DNA of 64,000 nucleotides from NCBI GenBank assembly GCA_046350635.1, contig JAXLZY010000001.1, positions 114,728 through 178,727 of the forward strand. The letters are read 5' to 3'. This stretch comes from CAZMHJ01 sp046350635 (GTDB lineage: Bacteria > Patescibacteriota > Saccharimonadia > Saccharimonadales > CAIOMD01). Positions within the stretch are counted from its first letter, which is position 1. Each line of letters starts with the position of its first letter. The notes beneath the pieces were generated by a model. The model searched no databases, had not been told where the DNA came from, and saw only the letters and a program-made list of their open reading frames with translations. Shown in pieces: positions 7,866 through 16,507 of the stretch. Position numbers and translations under genes: made by a program.

Positions 7866-9077
7866 CTACGCAGCTGCAAGTGTGGTTTTTCCCATTATTC
7901 TCGCAAGTAAAGCCATGCGCACAAACATACCATTTTTCATTTGGTCAGTTAAGTACACCGCCCGTGGGTCACTGTCGCATCGAATATCAATTTCACCAAC
8001 ACGAGGAAACGGATGCATTAATATCATTTTTTCTTTCGCAAATCGTAATAATTCAGGTGTAATTACATAAGGATTATCAGTTGGTGATGTATTAGTTTGT
8101 ATTACTTTTACGTCAGGAATTGCGTATCGTAATCCGATAAAATCAGCATATAACTTCTTGTACGAGTCACTATGCTCATCAAGTAAATCAAGCTCCCTAC
8201 TCATGGCAGTAACGGTATCGACAAACCCTGGGGTCATTAGACGTTTATGCTGCTCGGACCCAAACTGAAGAATTTTTTTAATCTTCGCAAGAGTATCTTC
8301 GCCAATTGATGCATCTTCTTGGGTTCCAAATCGCTCTCGCTGCATTCGTACTACATACAATGCATCTGTGTCCCTTAAGGGCTCTTCTATTTCATCAAAA
8401 AGCTGTACATCGACTCCACGTCCACGAAGGTCAGTTATGACTTCTTGTGACATTTGCATATCCTCTGGAGCAACAAAATTAATCCTTAGATCCCCTTCAC
8501 TTTCTGTAGCGGCAATATCTGCCAATGATTTTACGGTTCTACCATGAAATAAATCCCCTACTGCAGTAATAGTTTTACCTTTTACGCCACCTAATTTTTG
8601 TCGGATAGTATAAAGATCAAGTCCGGCTTGACTGGGATGTTCACCTATCCCATCGCCACCATTCAATACTGGCACAGGAGAAAGGTTTGCCGCCTCACCG
8701 ACCTTTCCGGTTTGGGGATGTCGCATTACTGTTGCATCGGCATACTGAGCATTCGCAAGAATATCGTCATCCCACGACTCACCCTTAGATACAGAAGAAA
8801 ATTCTTTATCTGGAGTGTATAAAACACTTGCGCCTAGACGTTGCGCAGCCGCTACAAAGGACTTAAGTGTTCGCGTAGATGGCTCATCGAATTTGATATC
8901 AATCTGATAATGAGGTAATAAATCTATACCTTTTTGGTGATAATATATTTCACGCATTGAATCAACTTCTTCAAATAATATATCGATTGTCGGTTTTGAA
9001 AGTTGTTTCGTAGATATGAAATCTAAATTTGTAAAGTTACCGTCTATTATTGGTGCTATATTATTTTTTTCTGGCAT
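7866..9077 (-). CDS. pyrB: Aspartate carbamoyltransferase, enlarged
   Basis: ATCase joins carbamoyl phosphate to aspartate in pyrimidine synthesis. Diagnostic motifs are present: FDEPSTRT (carbamoyl phosphate loop), SSVSKGESWDD (the Ser/Lys loop reaching from the next subunit), VMRHPQ, GEHPSQAGLDLYTI, GDLFHGRTVKSLA, VVRMQRERF and MHPFPRVGEIDIRCDSDPRA. At 403 residues it is about 90 longer than usual; about 75 extra residues sit between RMQRERF and MHPFPR. No other pyr genes are in the window. AAAGGAGTACAAA precedes the ATG, and the upstream leader looks like an attenuator (see 9101-9162). Confidence 0.92.
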   Translation of the reverse strand: MPEKNNIAPIIDGNFTNLDFISTKQLSKPTIDILFEEVDSMREIYYHQKGIDLLPHYQIDIKFDEPSTRTLKSFVAAAQRLGASVLYTPDKEFSSVSKGESWDDDILANAQYADATVMRHPQTGKVGEAANLSPVPVLNGGDGIGEHPSQAGLDLYTIRQKLGGVKGKTITAVGDLFHGRTVKSLADIAATESEGDLRINFVAPEDMQMSQEVITDLRGRGVDVQLFDEIEEPLRDTDALYVVRMQRERFGTQEDASIGEDTLAKIKKILQFGSEQHKRLMTPGFVDTVTAMSRELDLLDEHSDSYKKLYADFIGLRYAIPDVKVIQTNTSPTDNPYVITPELLRFAKEKMILMHPFPRVGEIDIRCDSDPRAVYLTDQMKNGMFVRMALLARIMGKTTLAAA

Positions 9078-9100
9078 TTTGTACTCCTTTACTTTTGCAT

Positions 9101-9127
9101 AAAAAAAGAGCCGCTTATCTGCGGCTC
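9101..9127 (-). terminator. Rho-independent terminator / attenuator upstream of pyrB
   Basis: On the minus strand a 7-bp stem (GAGCCGC / GCGGCTC, loop AGATAA) is followed by seven T residues. It lies after the argS stop and before pyrB, and begins 2 nt after the stop codon of a 10-residue leader ORF. It could simply end argS transcripts, or control pyrB read-through. Confidence 0.75.
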
Positions 9128-9129
9128 GT

Positions 9130-9162
9130 TTATTCTGTTGATGTGTGGTCTTTTCGTTTCAT
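9130..9162 (-). CDS. Putative pyrB leader peptide, 10 residues
   Basis: ATG AAA CGA AAA... encodes MKRKDHTSTE and stops at 9130-9132. GAGGG lies 6 nt upstream of the ATG, a better Shine-Dalgarno than many genes here. The stop codon is 2 nt from the terminator stem, so a ribosome finishing this ORF would physically block hairpin formation. No run of one regulatory amino acid is present, so a pyrBI-like coupling mechanism is more plausible than a trp-like one. It is too short to be certain that it is translated. Confidence 0.45.
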   Translation of the reverse strand: MKRKDHTSTE

Positions 9163-9230
9163 AATTTCCCTCGTATGGGGTATTTTAAAGACCCTATTTA
9201 GAAAACCACACCAAGCGGTTTGCTGTCAAA

Positions 9231-10901
9231 TTACATCTTAGCCAGGCGCTCTATACCAAGCAACTCAAGACCTTTATCGAGTATTTCAGCGTACCGCTTA
9301 ACAAGCTCGAGCCTTACGTCACTCCGCTCATCACCAATTACACGATTATGTTCGTAAAAACCGTTAAATACGCCCGCGAGCTCATACAGGTATGTGCAAA
9401 GTATGTGAGGCGCATATTCTAATGTTGATTGTCGGACGGCATCACTAAAGCCAGTCATTTTTTGCACGAGTGCCCGTTCACCTTCTTGCAACGTACCATC
9501 CGAAGATACATGTGAACTTCCGGCCTTTTCTAAAATGCTCCGTGCCCTTACGAGTGCGTACTGCAAGTACGGCCCGCTGTTGCCCTGTAAACTGACGGAA
9601 GTTTCAGGGTCAAAAGCAACATCGCCACCAAGACGCTGTTTGAGAAATGCGTATTTAACGGCACCAAGTGCAAGGCCGTTCCTGATTTGTTGGTCATCCT
9701 TTTCCGACATGTGCTCATTAACCGCATCAAGTACATCAGTAGCAGAGGTCACATTACCAAGTCGTGAACTCATTTTTGAGCCATCGGCAAATTTTATAAG
9801 ACCATTTGTTATATGGGTCATAACACCCTGCACCGCTGGAATCATTTCGCCCGCAGCCGCATAGACAACGCGCATGTATTCGGTTTGGTCACGACCTGTA
9901 ATTAAAATACGATGGTCAAAACCGTATTGTTGGTATTCGAGCGATATAACCCCCAGATCTTTTGTTTCGTAGGTTGGTAAGCCTGTTTGCGTTACAAATA
10001 CGCGCGTATGCAAACCAACTTTTTCACCACGATACACAATTGCACCATCCGACTCTTCAAATACCCCTATACCTATGCCTTCGCGAACCAGCTTTAGGCC
10101 TGGTTCTGCGGTTGTGCTTTCGGGAAAGTACGTAAACGGGTTAACCTGAATGCGCTCATAAAATCGGTCAAAATAATCATAACTCCACTGGCGACATGTC
10201 CAATAAATCTGCGCAAAAGACGATTCGTGATCGTTATTAGCATGGAGTGTATAAATTTGTTGGTTGTAGTGTTCTATTTCGCGTCGTGCATCGGCATCAT
10301 CTTCATACGCTGCGGCACCTTTTACGTAGGCACTACTTAAAAAATTAGCCTGAGATTGTACTTCGATTGATGCTAGTTTTTCTGGACTTTCTCCTTCGAG
10401 CGTGGCAATAATTCCCCACATTGCTTTGGCAACGTGCAGACCAACATCACCCCCAAAATTAGTGCGGTGTACAGTAGCGCCTGATTGTTCAAGCAAGCGT
10501 GCGATTACGTCGCCTGCAATAGTTTGGTATAGATGACCGGCGTGAAGCTCCTTGAAAGCATTAGGGCATGAATATTCAACAACGTAATTCGCACCAGCCA
10601 TAGACTGCGGCACTTCAGCAGTTGCCTGGCTCAAAAGTTCTTTGTCACTTAAAAGCACATTTATAAAACCTGGGCCCGCAACATTTGCACGAGCGAGCCA
10701 TACTGGCTGTGATGCTTGCAAAGAAGAAACAATTTGTTCGGCAATCTCGCGAGGATTGTTACCAAGTTGCTTAGCGAGCTGCATGGCAACATTGGTGGCA
10801 AAATCGCCAAACTGTGGGTCAGGACGTGTTAATTCTGGCTGAATATCAACAGAAAAAAGCGTGCGGATATGTTCCGCGAGTGCGGTTTGTACAGATTCCA
10901 T
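9231..10901 (-). CDS. argS: Arginyl-tRNA synthetase
   Basis: Class I enzyme charging tRNA-Arg. The 556-residue protein has the N-terminal tRNA-binding domain with FGDFATNVAMQLAK, the catalytic HIGH-like motif as HAGHL in PNAFKELHAGHLYQTIAGD, the RTNFGGDVGLH segment, KMSSRLGN in place of KMSKS, and the C-terminal DALR anticodon-binding domain ending AEILDKGLELLGI. Length is normal. The ATG at 10901 is preceded by TACAAT with a 7-nt gap, so it is likely leaderless. A tRNA-Arg(GCG) gene lies at 37 kb. Confidence 0.97.
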   Translation of the reverse strand: MESVQTALAEHIRTLFSVDIQPELTRPDPQFGDFATNVAMQLAKQLGNNPREIAEQIVSSLQASQPVWLARANVAGPGFINVLLSDKELLSQATAEVPQSMAGANYVVEYSCPNAFKELHAGHLYQTIAGDVIARLLEQSGATVHRTNFGGDVGLHVAKAMWGIIATLEGESPEKLASIEVQSQANFLSSAYVKGAAAYEDDADARREIEHYNQQIYTLHANNDHESSFAQIYWTCRQWSYDYFDRFYERIQVNPFTYFPESTTAEPGLKLVREGIGIGVFEESDGAIVYRGEKVGLHTRVFVTQTGLPTYETKDLGVISLEYQQYGFDHRILITGRDQTEYMRVVYAAAGEMIPAVQGVMTHITNGLIKFADGSKMSSRLGNVTSATDVLDAVNEHMSEKDDQQIRNGLALGAVKYAFLKQRLGGDVAFDPETSVSLQGNSGPYLQYALVRARSILEKAGSSHVSSDGTLQEGERALVQKMTGFSDAVRQSTLEYAPHILCTYLYELAGVFNGFYEHNRVIGDERSDVRLELVKRYAEILDKGLELLGIERLAKM

Positions 10902-10932
10902 ATCTGTTATTGTATCACCCCTTAGTTATCAG

Positions 10933-11601
10933 CTAAAACTGATGGAAGTAAGCTGGGCTATCAACAATGTGTTCAATTTTAAATTGGTACTCTTTAAGTG
11001 CTTCTGCTCGCTCTTGATCGGAAAGGCCGAGCGAATTGTAAACAATAAATGGTTCAATTACGTCAAAACCACAAAAAGCCAATGTACCATGCTGAATAGG
11101 GTGCAGTATTTGTTGCATGGTTGCTTGGTGCTTGCCATCAATTCGGTAAAAATCTTTCGGAAACCCGGCCGTGACACACAGCATGGCACTTTTACCACGC
11201 ATTAATCCGGTGTCATAGTACTTGCCACCATCCCACGCGACACCCATGGCGAGCACACGATCAAACCATCCTTTTAGCATAGCCGGTGCCCCAAACCACC
11301 AGAGTGGAAAATGAAAAATAATCGTTTCGGCGGCTTTTAATTTTTCGATTTCTTGGCGGATATCCGGCCCAAATGTCATACCATTCTGAGCGGCGTGACG
11401 TTGTTCGAGCATGTAATTAAAGTGCCCACCGCTCGATGTAATAAAATCAAACTTCTCTGCTCGTGGCTCAAAACCGCTTCCATACAAATCGCTTTCAAAG
11501 ACTTGATGTCCTTGTGAAGTCAACACACTCAGCGCGGTATTTTTAAGCGCACTCGTAAAAGAGCTAGGTTCGTGATGAGCGTAAATAGACAGTATATTCA
11601 T
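10933..11601 (-). CDS. NAD(P)H quinone oxidoreductase-like flavodoxin-fold protein
   Basis: The 222-residue protein belongs to the flavodoxin-like NQO/MdaB/KefF family that reduces quinones with FMN/FAD. N-terminal MNILSIYAHHEPSSFTSAL is the flavin phosphate-binding region (the H-P-x-x-x-S pattern), and FHFPLWWFGAPAMLKGWFDRVL is the conserved isoalloxazine-contacting motif of the family. YDTGLMRGKSAMLCVTAG and a C-terminal helix follow. It would sit in the cytoplasm and protect against quinone or electrophile stress. It is 31 bp upstream of argS on the same strand. Confidence 0.9.
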   Translation of the reverse strand: MNILSIYAHHEPSSFTSALKNTALSVLTSQGHQVFESDLYGSGFEPRAEKFDFITSSGGHFNYMLEQRHAAQNGMTFGPDIRQEIEKLKAAETIIFHFPLWWFGAPAMLKGWFDRVLAMGVAWDGGKYYDTGLMRGKSAMLCVTAGFPKDFYRIDGKHQATMQQILHPIQHGTLAFCGFDVIEPFIVYNSLGLSDQERAEALKEYQFKIEHIVDSPAYFHQF

Positions 11602-11673
11602 AAGCGTTATAACTAGTATAGCAAGGCTCTCAAACTAGTAATTTGCCGGGATTTGTGATATAATATACATAAT

Positions 11674-12375
11674 ATGAACGAGCATCTTCATGAACACGCT
11701 AAGCCAAATTTTTACAGCCTCGAGGCTTTAAGCACATCAACACCCCTCCCAAACCTCGCCGTTGGTGACATGATTACATTTGAGAACGGAAAAGTCACGA
11801 GCCTTATTGAACTCGCTGATAATTTGGCAGTTGACCTACTTCGTGACCGCGATACACCAATCATCACCGCTGTTCGTGACCGCCTTGCTAACGAAGGCAC
11901 CGACTACGATGCGTTATCTGAAGAAGATAAAGAAATCCATCTACCAAAAGGTGTTGGGTATTTTGTCTCTAATGGTACTGACTCCGCAACGATTGAGAAG
12001 AAAGTTATGAGGGGCTTCAAAACCGGTCTAGAGCTTCTAAGTGCCGAGCTTATATATAAAGGCCCCATACTCATCAACACGGCTACACCTAAGGAGTTCC
12101 AGGGTTGGCTTGTGCGTGTTACGCCTTCATTGCGCTTACCTGGCATGCTTGAGTCACTCGACGCAACATTCCCTTTTGTTGTTGCACATGATGGTAAAAA
12201 TTTACGTTTTGGGCCATATGATAGGGAGAGCCAGAAGATTGGTAATGTAAATACACCCGCGATGCGCCATGCAATTGCAAGTGCGCGCAGTATTGCTGGT
12301 GTCGCACTGAGTTCAGCAGGAAACAATCGTACAACGTTTCGTAAAAATACTGGTTCCGGTAACGGCACCACCTAA
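11674..12375 (+). CDS. Unknown protein of 233 residues
   Basis: I do not recognise this protein. It is soluble, opens with MNEHLHEHAKPNFYSLEAL, has a segment VGDMITFENGKVTSLIELADNLAVDLL and an acidic middle, then a beta-looking part with FQGWLVRVTPSLRLPGMLESL and a C-terminal Asn/Thr/Gly-rich tail. The arrangement is compatible with a small DNA- or nucleotide-associated domain, but nothing is diagnostic. TATAAT lies 9 nt before the ATG and no Shine-Dalgarno is seen, so it is likely leaderless. It is followed by tRNA-Ser(GGA) on the other strand. Confidence 0.7.
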   Translation: MNEHLHEHAKPNFYSLEALSTSTPLPNLAVGDMITFENGKVTSLIELADNLAVDLLRDRDTPIITAVRDRLANEGTDYDALSEEDKEIHLPKGVGYFVSNGTDSATIEKKVMRGFKTGLELLSAELIYKGPILINTATPKEFQGWLVRVTPSLRLPGMLESLDATFPFVVAHDGKNLRFGPYDRESQKIGNVNTPAMRHAIASARSIAGVALSSAGNNRTTFRKNTGSGNGTT

Positions 12376-12443
12376 ACGAGATATTTGGCTCGAATCTCAT
12401 TAAGTAAAATTAAAATAACCCAGGCAAGCTGAGGTATTTATCT

Positions 12444-12616
12444 TGGCGGAGGGAGAGAGATTATAGCTTCAAGCCAGATTTGCCCTATTTTTTGAATGGC
12501 AAATTTGGTTTCATCATATAATTTCGCTAATCGCTCTATTATCGAACTATCTCGAGAGTTCGCATCTTGCTTCTTTACGAGAAGCAAACGACCCACTAAA
12601 GTGAGTCGTTCACTCC
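12444..12616 (-). repeat. Remnant bounded by a copy of the tRNA-Ser(GGA) 3' end
   Basis: Bases 12444-12462 (tggcggagggagagagatt) repeat exactly the CCA end and T-arm part of tRNA-Ser(GGA) at 12617-12635, in the same orientation. Between the copies, on the minus strand, are a hairpin AACGACTCAC-TTTA-GTGGGTCGTT just after the tRNA, a second hairpin TTGCTTC/GAAGCAA, and AT-rich sequence with no credible gene. The layout is that of an attL/attR pair left by integration into a tRNA 3' end, with the inside almost wholly lost. Confidence 0.6.
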
Positions 12617-12704
12617 TGGCGGAGGGAGAGAGATTCGAACTCTCGAGGACTTGCGCCCAACACGCTTTCCAAGCGTGCGCCATAGGCCACTAGGCGACCC
12701 CTCC
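12617..12704 (-). tRNA. tRNA-Ser (GGA)
   Basis: A class II tRNA of 88 nt including an encoded CCA. The acceptor arms are GGAGGGG and TCCCTCC, the anticodon arm holds TTGGAAA in its 7-nt loop (anticodon GGA, serine UCC/UCU), the variable arm is long as expected for tRNA-Ser, and the T-arm carries GTTCGAATC. Confidence 0.95.
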
Positions 12705-12781
12705 GTATAGGCCGCTGTATATTATACCTCATCCGTATCTTGTAAAACGGAGCTTTATAGGGGTAGAATTTAGGCACAACT

Positions 12782-13564
12782 ATGCCAGTTATTAAGCTCG
12801 AAAATGTTAGTAAGGTGTATGGGTTTGGCGATGCCACTACCCTTGCTCTTGATGACGTTACGCTCGAAGTCGACAAGGGTGAGTTCGTCGCGATTATGGG
12901 CCCCAGCGGCTCTGGTAAAAGTACGCTCATGAACATTATTGGTTTACTCGATAGACCAAGCCAAGGAGTTTACATGCTCGATGGGCGTAATGTATCACGG
13001 CTTCGTAATCGCTCACGCGCCAAGGCTCGCCGTGACAAAATTGGCTATATTTTCCAGAGCTTTAACCTACTTCACCGCATGACAGTTATCGAAAATGTTG
13101 CCCTGCCCTTAGCGTATAAAGGGATGACCACCCTGAAACGACTGCACCGTGCATCTGACATCTTAGATAAAGTTGGTCTAAAAAGCCGGGAATACTATTA
13201 TCCTCGGCAACTTAGTGGTGGCCAAGTTCAGCGCGTTGCAATCGCCCGTGCACTTATTAATAAGCCAAGCCTACTTATTGCCGATGAACCTACGGGTAAC
13301 CTTGATACAGCTAGCAGTACCGTTATCATGGAGCTCCTGCGCGATATCCACCAAGGTGGTAATACGATAATCATGGTTACGCATAACCCCGATTTAACAG
13401 CCTATGCGAGCCGAGTCGTGTATATGCGTGATGGTCGTATTCACCAAGACCAAGATCTTAAAGAGCATGAAATAGCCGATGTTACCAAGCTTCACAATGC
13501 ACCAAGTGTAGACGAAGAAAAAGTTAGTCAAAAGCGTGCTAAGAAACGAGGCAAAAAATCATGA
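12782..13564 (+). CDS. ABC transporter ATP-binding protein (MacB/LolD/FtsE type)
   Basis: The 260-residue nucleotide-binding subunit has Walker A GPSGSGKST (about residues 40-48), the Q-loop in FQSFNLLHRMT, the signature LSGGQVQRVAIARAL, Walker B LLIADEPTGNLD and the switch His in MVTHNPDL. The family powers MacB-type permeases that move peptides, lipoproteins or drugs across the membrane by mechanotransmission. A basic 35-residue tail (KKRGKKS) follows the fold. Its stop overlaps the permease start (ATGA), so the two are translationally coupled. Confidence 0.95.
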   Translation: MPVIKLENVSKVYGFGDATTLALDDVTLEVDKGEFVAIMGPSGSGKSTLMNIIGLLDRPSQGVYMLDGRNVSRLRNRSRAKARRDKIGYIFQSFNLLHRMTVIENVALPLAYKGMTTLKRLHRASDILDKVGLKSREYYYPRQLSGGQVQRVAIARALINKPSLLIADEPTGNLDTASSTVIMELLRDIHQGGNTIIMVTHNPDLTAYASRVVYMRDGRIHQDQDLKEHEIADVTKLHNAPSVDEEKVSQKRAKKRGKKS

Positions 13565-14787
13565 TAATGACCAATGTCAAAATGGCATTATCGAGCATTC
13601 GCTCGAACCGTATACGCAGTTTTCTGACAATGCTTGGGGTCATTATTGGTGTTATGAGTGTCGTTATGACCGTCTCTATTGGAGAAGGTGTAAAAAACCA
13701 AGTGCTAACCCAAATCAGTAATCTAGGTAGCAACATTATAACTATTCAACCGGGTCAGCCAGGCGTTGATTCGAGTGGCAAAATAAAAAATATACGACTT
13801 ACAACGCCAATCAGCACGAGTACACTAACCGAGGCCGACATCGCAACAATCGCTGCCGTACCGGGTGTAGTTGCCGTAAGCCCCAACGCAGTCTTAACTA
13901 CCAGTGTTGAATCAGCCGAAACTCCTGCCTATGGCGATGGTGTCGTTATGGCAACGACATACGATACTAAAAATGTACTCAATCAACAGATAGAATATGG
14001 TGAATTTTTTGAAAAAACCGACATGTCAAAAGATGTAGCGGTTATCGGTAGCAATGTTGCCGATGCACTCTATCACCAGCGCGATCCGATTGGCCGAGCC
14101 ATTATTATCAAAGGTCATGAATATATTATTCGTGGCGTCTTAAGCGCCGCCCCCGAAAACCCACTTAACATTGGGCCAAATTATAATAATGCTATTTATA
14201 TACCCTTTGATTCTGCAAAACGATTAATGGGTGGCCCCCTGCAAATTAGTGAACTTAATATCAAGGTAGCTTCGGGCCAAAAATTGTCGGATATTTCAAA
14301 CCGAATAAAAGACGCACTATACGCGGGACACAACAACCAATACGACTTCACAGTCGTAAGCCAAAAAGAATACCTAAATCTCGCCAATCAGCTGTTTACT
14401 GTATTAACAACCTTTGTCGCTGCGGTTGCGGGTATTTCCCTGCTCGTTGGTGGTATTGGAATCATGAATATCATGCTCGTAAGTGTCAGTGAACGAACGC
14501 GAGAGATTGGTGTACGTAAGGCAATTGGCGCCACAAATCAACAAATACTAAGCCAGTTTTTGGTAGAAGCAATGGTAATTAGTATTTTTGGTGGCATTTT
14601 TGGCGTGCTACTGTCACTCGGCGCATCATTTATACTTCGAATCACTACCGCGATTCACCCTTCGGTTTCGCTCGAAACTATTTTGATTGCAACGGGCGTG
14701 TCGACACTTGTAGGAATTATTTTTGGTATAACCCCAGCCGTACAGGCAGCACGAAAAGATCCAATAGAAGCCTTACGTCACCAGTAA
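13561..14787 (+). CDS. MacB/FtsX-type ABC transporter permease
   Basis: The 408-residue permease has TM1 (about residues 21-41) after an amphipathic N-terminus, a large extracytoplasmic MacB_PCD domain (about 45-265), then three C-terminal TM helices with the conserved VGGIGIMNIMLVSVSERTREIGVRKAIGA stretch and FLVEAMVISIFGGIFG. The C-terminus PAVQAARKDPIEALRHQ is typical of the family. It works with the ATPase encoded immediately upstream. No periplasmic adaptor (MacA) is encoded next to it. Substrate unknown. Confidence 0.95.
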   Translation: MIMTNVKMALSSIRSNRIRSFLTMLGVIIGVMSVVMTVSIGEGVKNQVLTQISNLGSNIITIQPGQPGVDSSGKIKNIRLTTPISTSTLTEADIATIAAVPGVVAVSPNAVLTTSVESAETPAYGDGVVMATTYDTKNVLNQQIEYGEFFEKTDMSKDVAVIGSNVADALYHQRDPIGRAIIIKGHEYIIRGVLSAAPENPLNIGPNYNNAIYIPFDSAKRLMGGPLQISELNIKVASGQKLSDISNRIKDALYAGHNNQYDFTVVSQKEYLNLANQLFTVLTTFVAAVAGISLLVGGIGIMNIMLVSVSERTREIGVRKAIGATNQQILSQFLVEAMVISIFGGIFGVLLSLGASFILRITTAIHPSVSLETILIATGVSTLVGIIFGITPAVQAARKDPIEALRHQ

Positions 14788-14788
14788 C

Positions 14789-15817
14789 TTAGACTAGTTC
14801 TTTTTTGAACTTTTCAATCAAGTCAATTGGCGTTGGATTCAACCCATTTAGGATTGCGGTGTACAAACTAACAAAGTCACCAAGTGCAACGAGCCATACT
14901 AATTGCTCTAGTATTGTTTCACCCTGTGCTTGCACAATATGGGGTGCCGGCCGGCGCCCACTTAAGAGTCGTTCACTTACCGTAAAGCGCTTTTGTACTT
15001 GAGGATGCTCAAAATTAGAACGTAAATCGATAACAGCATATGGTTTATCGAGCGGATGGCTTGTCCAACCCAAAAACTCATTGTGATTAAATTCGGGGTA
15101 CTGGTTAGCCCAGGCAACATTTTTTGCATTTTCATTAAAGCTAATTTTCCATTTATAGGCAGCTGGGTACGTTAATGGGCCACCATACACGACGATTGAT
15201 TTGCCAATAACCTCGAGTGCTAGTTGCTTGGCGACATTGTCTTTTGTAGCCACATCTGGCCGCCACTGATCGGTTGCTTGTTTTAAGAACTCTACGGTTT
15301 TAGCCAGCTCAACATTTGTTGTTTCTGTATCTAGCAGCCCAAAACTTTGCAGAATTGTTACGAGCGCCTTAAATCCATACAATGTCGCAAAGCGTGGTTG
15401 CGTGACCTGGGGTAATGGCAAAAGTGGATAGTTTTTTTCTTTGGCAATCTCTACCAACCTACCGCCAGCGGCAACAACGACAATACGCGCACCCGACTCT
15501 TCGGCATGGCCGAGTGCCTCGAGTGTTTCTTCGGTGTTGCCCGAGTAACTTGAGGCAATAAATAGTGTTTTATCAGATGTAAAAGCCGGAATAGAATAGT
15601 CGCGAGAAATTACAAATGGAACCGCAAAACCAGGCCAAGTGGTTGCGAGTAGTGCACCCAGTGCCGAACCGCCCATGCCACCATAGACGATAGTTTCAGG
15701 CTTAAAGTCTTGTCTTGGTAGATCAAACGAATAAGCTAATTGCTCCCATTGTTTTTCGGCAATACCGAGTGCATCTTGAGCATCGCGCTGGTGAATAAGT
15801 ACTAAATCGTCAAGCAT
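14789..15817 (-). CDS. Bifunctional phosphoglucose/phosphomannose isomerase (SIS domain)
   Basis: The 342-residue protein matches the PGI/PMI family that interconverts glucose-6-P, mannose-6-P and fructose-6-P. The first SIS domain has GGMGGSALG and SSYSGNTEETLEAL; the second has the catalytic region SFNENAKN, NHNEFLGW and the C-terminal LNGLNPTPIDLIEKFK. The start has AAGGA about 6 nt upstream. It would feed sugar phosphates into the envelope-polysaccharide and glycolytic pools, and fits with the PMM-like HAD enzyme at 24 kb. Confidence 0.93.
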   Translation of the reverse strand: MLDDLVLIHQRDAQDALGIAEKQWEQLAYSFDLPRQDFKPETIVYGGMGGSALGALLATTWPGFAVPFVISRDYSIPAFTSDKTLFIASSYSGNTEETLEALGHAEESGARIVVVAAGGRLVEIAKEKNYPLLPLPQVTQPRFATLYGFKALVTILQSFGLLDTETTNVELAKTVEFLKQATDQWRPDVATKDNVAKQLALEVIGKSIVVYGGPLTYPAAYKWKISFNENAKNVAWANQYPEFNHNEFLGWTSHPLDKPYAVIDLRSNFEHPQVQKRFTVSERLLSGRRPAPHIVQAQGETILEQLVWLVALGDFVSLYTAILNGLNPTPIDLIEKFKKELV

Positions 15818-15950
15818 GTGTATCCTTACTTTTCTATCCTTCTACCCTATCATGTTTTACGGTCTTAAATCATCTGTTGAAACATTTTTTTGTTCTAAGT
15901 TCTTATGCTAAAGTAGTAGGTAACGAGCAATCACTAAATAAGGGGGTGGA

Positions 15951-16463
15951 ATGTTTGGGCATTCAGATAATCAGCAAGCAACTAACACACAGGGGCCAGT
16001 TGACCCTGCTATGGCAAACGATCAAATTATGCACGACGGCAGTCTAGAAGAGCCGTCAACCGTACCAACAAGCGATGTGTCAGGTGGTCTCGGTGAGATT
16101 CCAGCAGCACCACCCGTTTCTGCACCTGCAAACGATAACCCTTTTGCGTTACCCACTGCACCCGCCCCAGAACCAGTCGCACCTTCGGTCGCCCCAAGCG
16201 CCCCAGAACCAACAGCTGGAAGTGACGATTTACTCGACCTAAAGCAAAAAGCACTCGAACAACTTTCGCCATTGGTCGGGCACTTAGAACAGTCGCCAGA
16301 AGAAAAATTTAAAACAACTATGATGATGATCCAGGCTTCTGACGACCAATCACTCTTGCCTGCCGCCTACGAAGCTGCCCAAGCAATAACCGACGAAAAA
16401 GCTAAAGCCCAAGCACTGCTCGATGTCGTGAACGAAATTAATTACTTTACGCAATCACACTAA
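15951..16463 (+). CDS. Pro/Ala-rich protein with helical C-terminal domain, unknown
   Basis: The first half of this 170-residue protein is low complexity, rich in Pro, Ala, Val and Asp with repeated APxPxP tracts. The second half (about 92-170) is predicted helical, with LDLKQKALEQLSPLVGHLEQSPEEKFKTTMMMIQASDD and a final helix. AAGGGGGTGG precedes the ATG by about 4 nt, the strongest Shine-Dalgarno in this part of the window, suggesting good expression. No family recognised; no TM segment. Confidence 0.75.
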   Translation: MFGHSDNQQATNTQGPVDPAMANDQIMHDGSLEEPSTVPTSDVSGGLGEIPAAPPVSAPANDNPFALPTAPAPEPVAPSVAPSAPEPTAGSDDLLDLKQKALEQLSPLVGHLEQSPEEKFKTTMMMIQASDDQSLLPAAYEAAQAITDEKAKAQALLDVVNEINYFTQSH

Positions 16464-16478
16464 CAATTGCCACCAAAT

Positions 16479-16507
16479 AAAAAAGGCCCCTTATGGGGGT
16501 CTTTTTT
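16479..16507. terminator. Bidirectional terminator between convergent genes
   Basis: An A-run, GGCCCC, loop TTAT, GGGG(G)TC and a T-run form a stem with one bulged G and poly-T on both strands. It separates the Pro/Ala-rich gene (ending 16463) from the Ser/Thr-rich membrane protein (stop at 16506). Confidence 0.85.

Noticed and set aside
12438..12683. 81-residue minus-strand reading frame
   Set aside because: It runs through tRNA-Ser(GGA) and its duplicated 3' end; no ribosome site and no domain.
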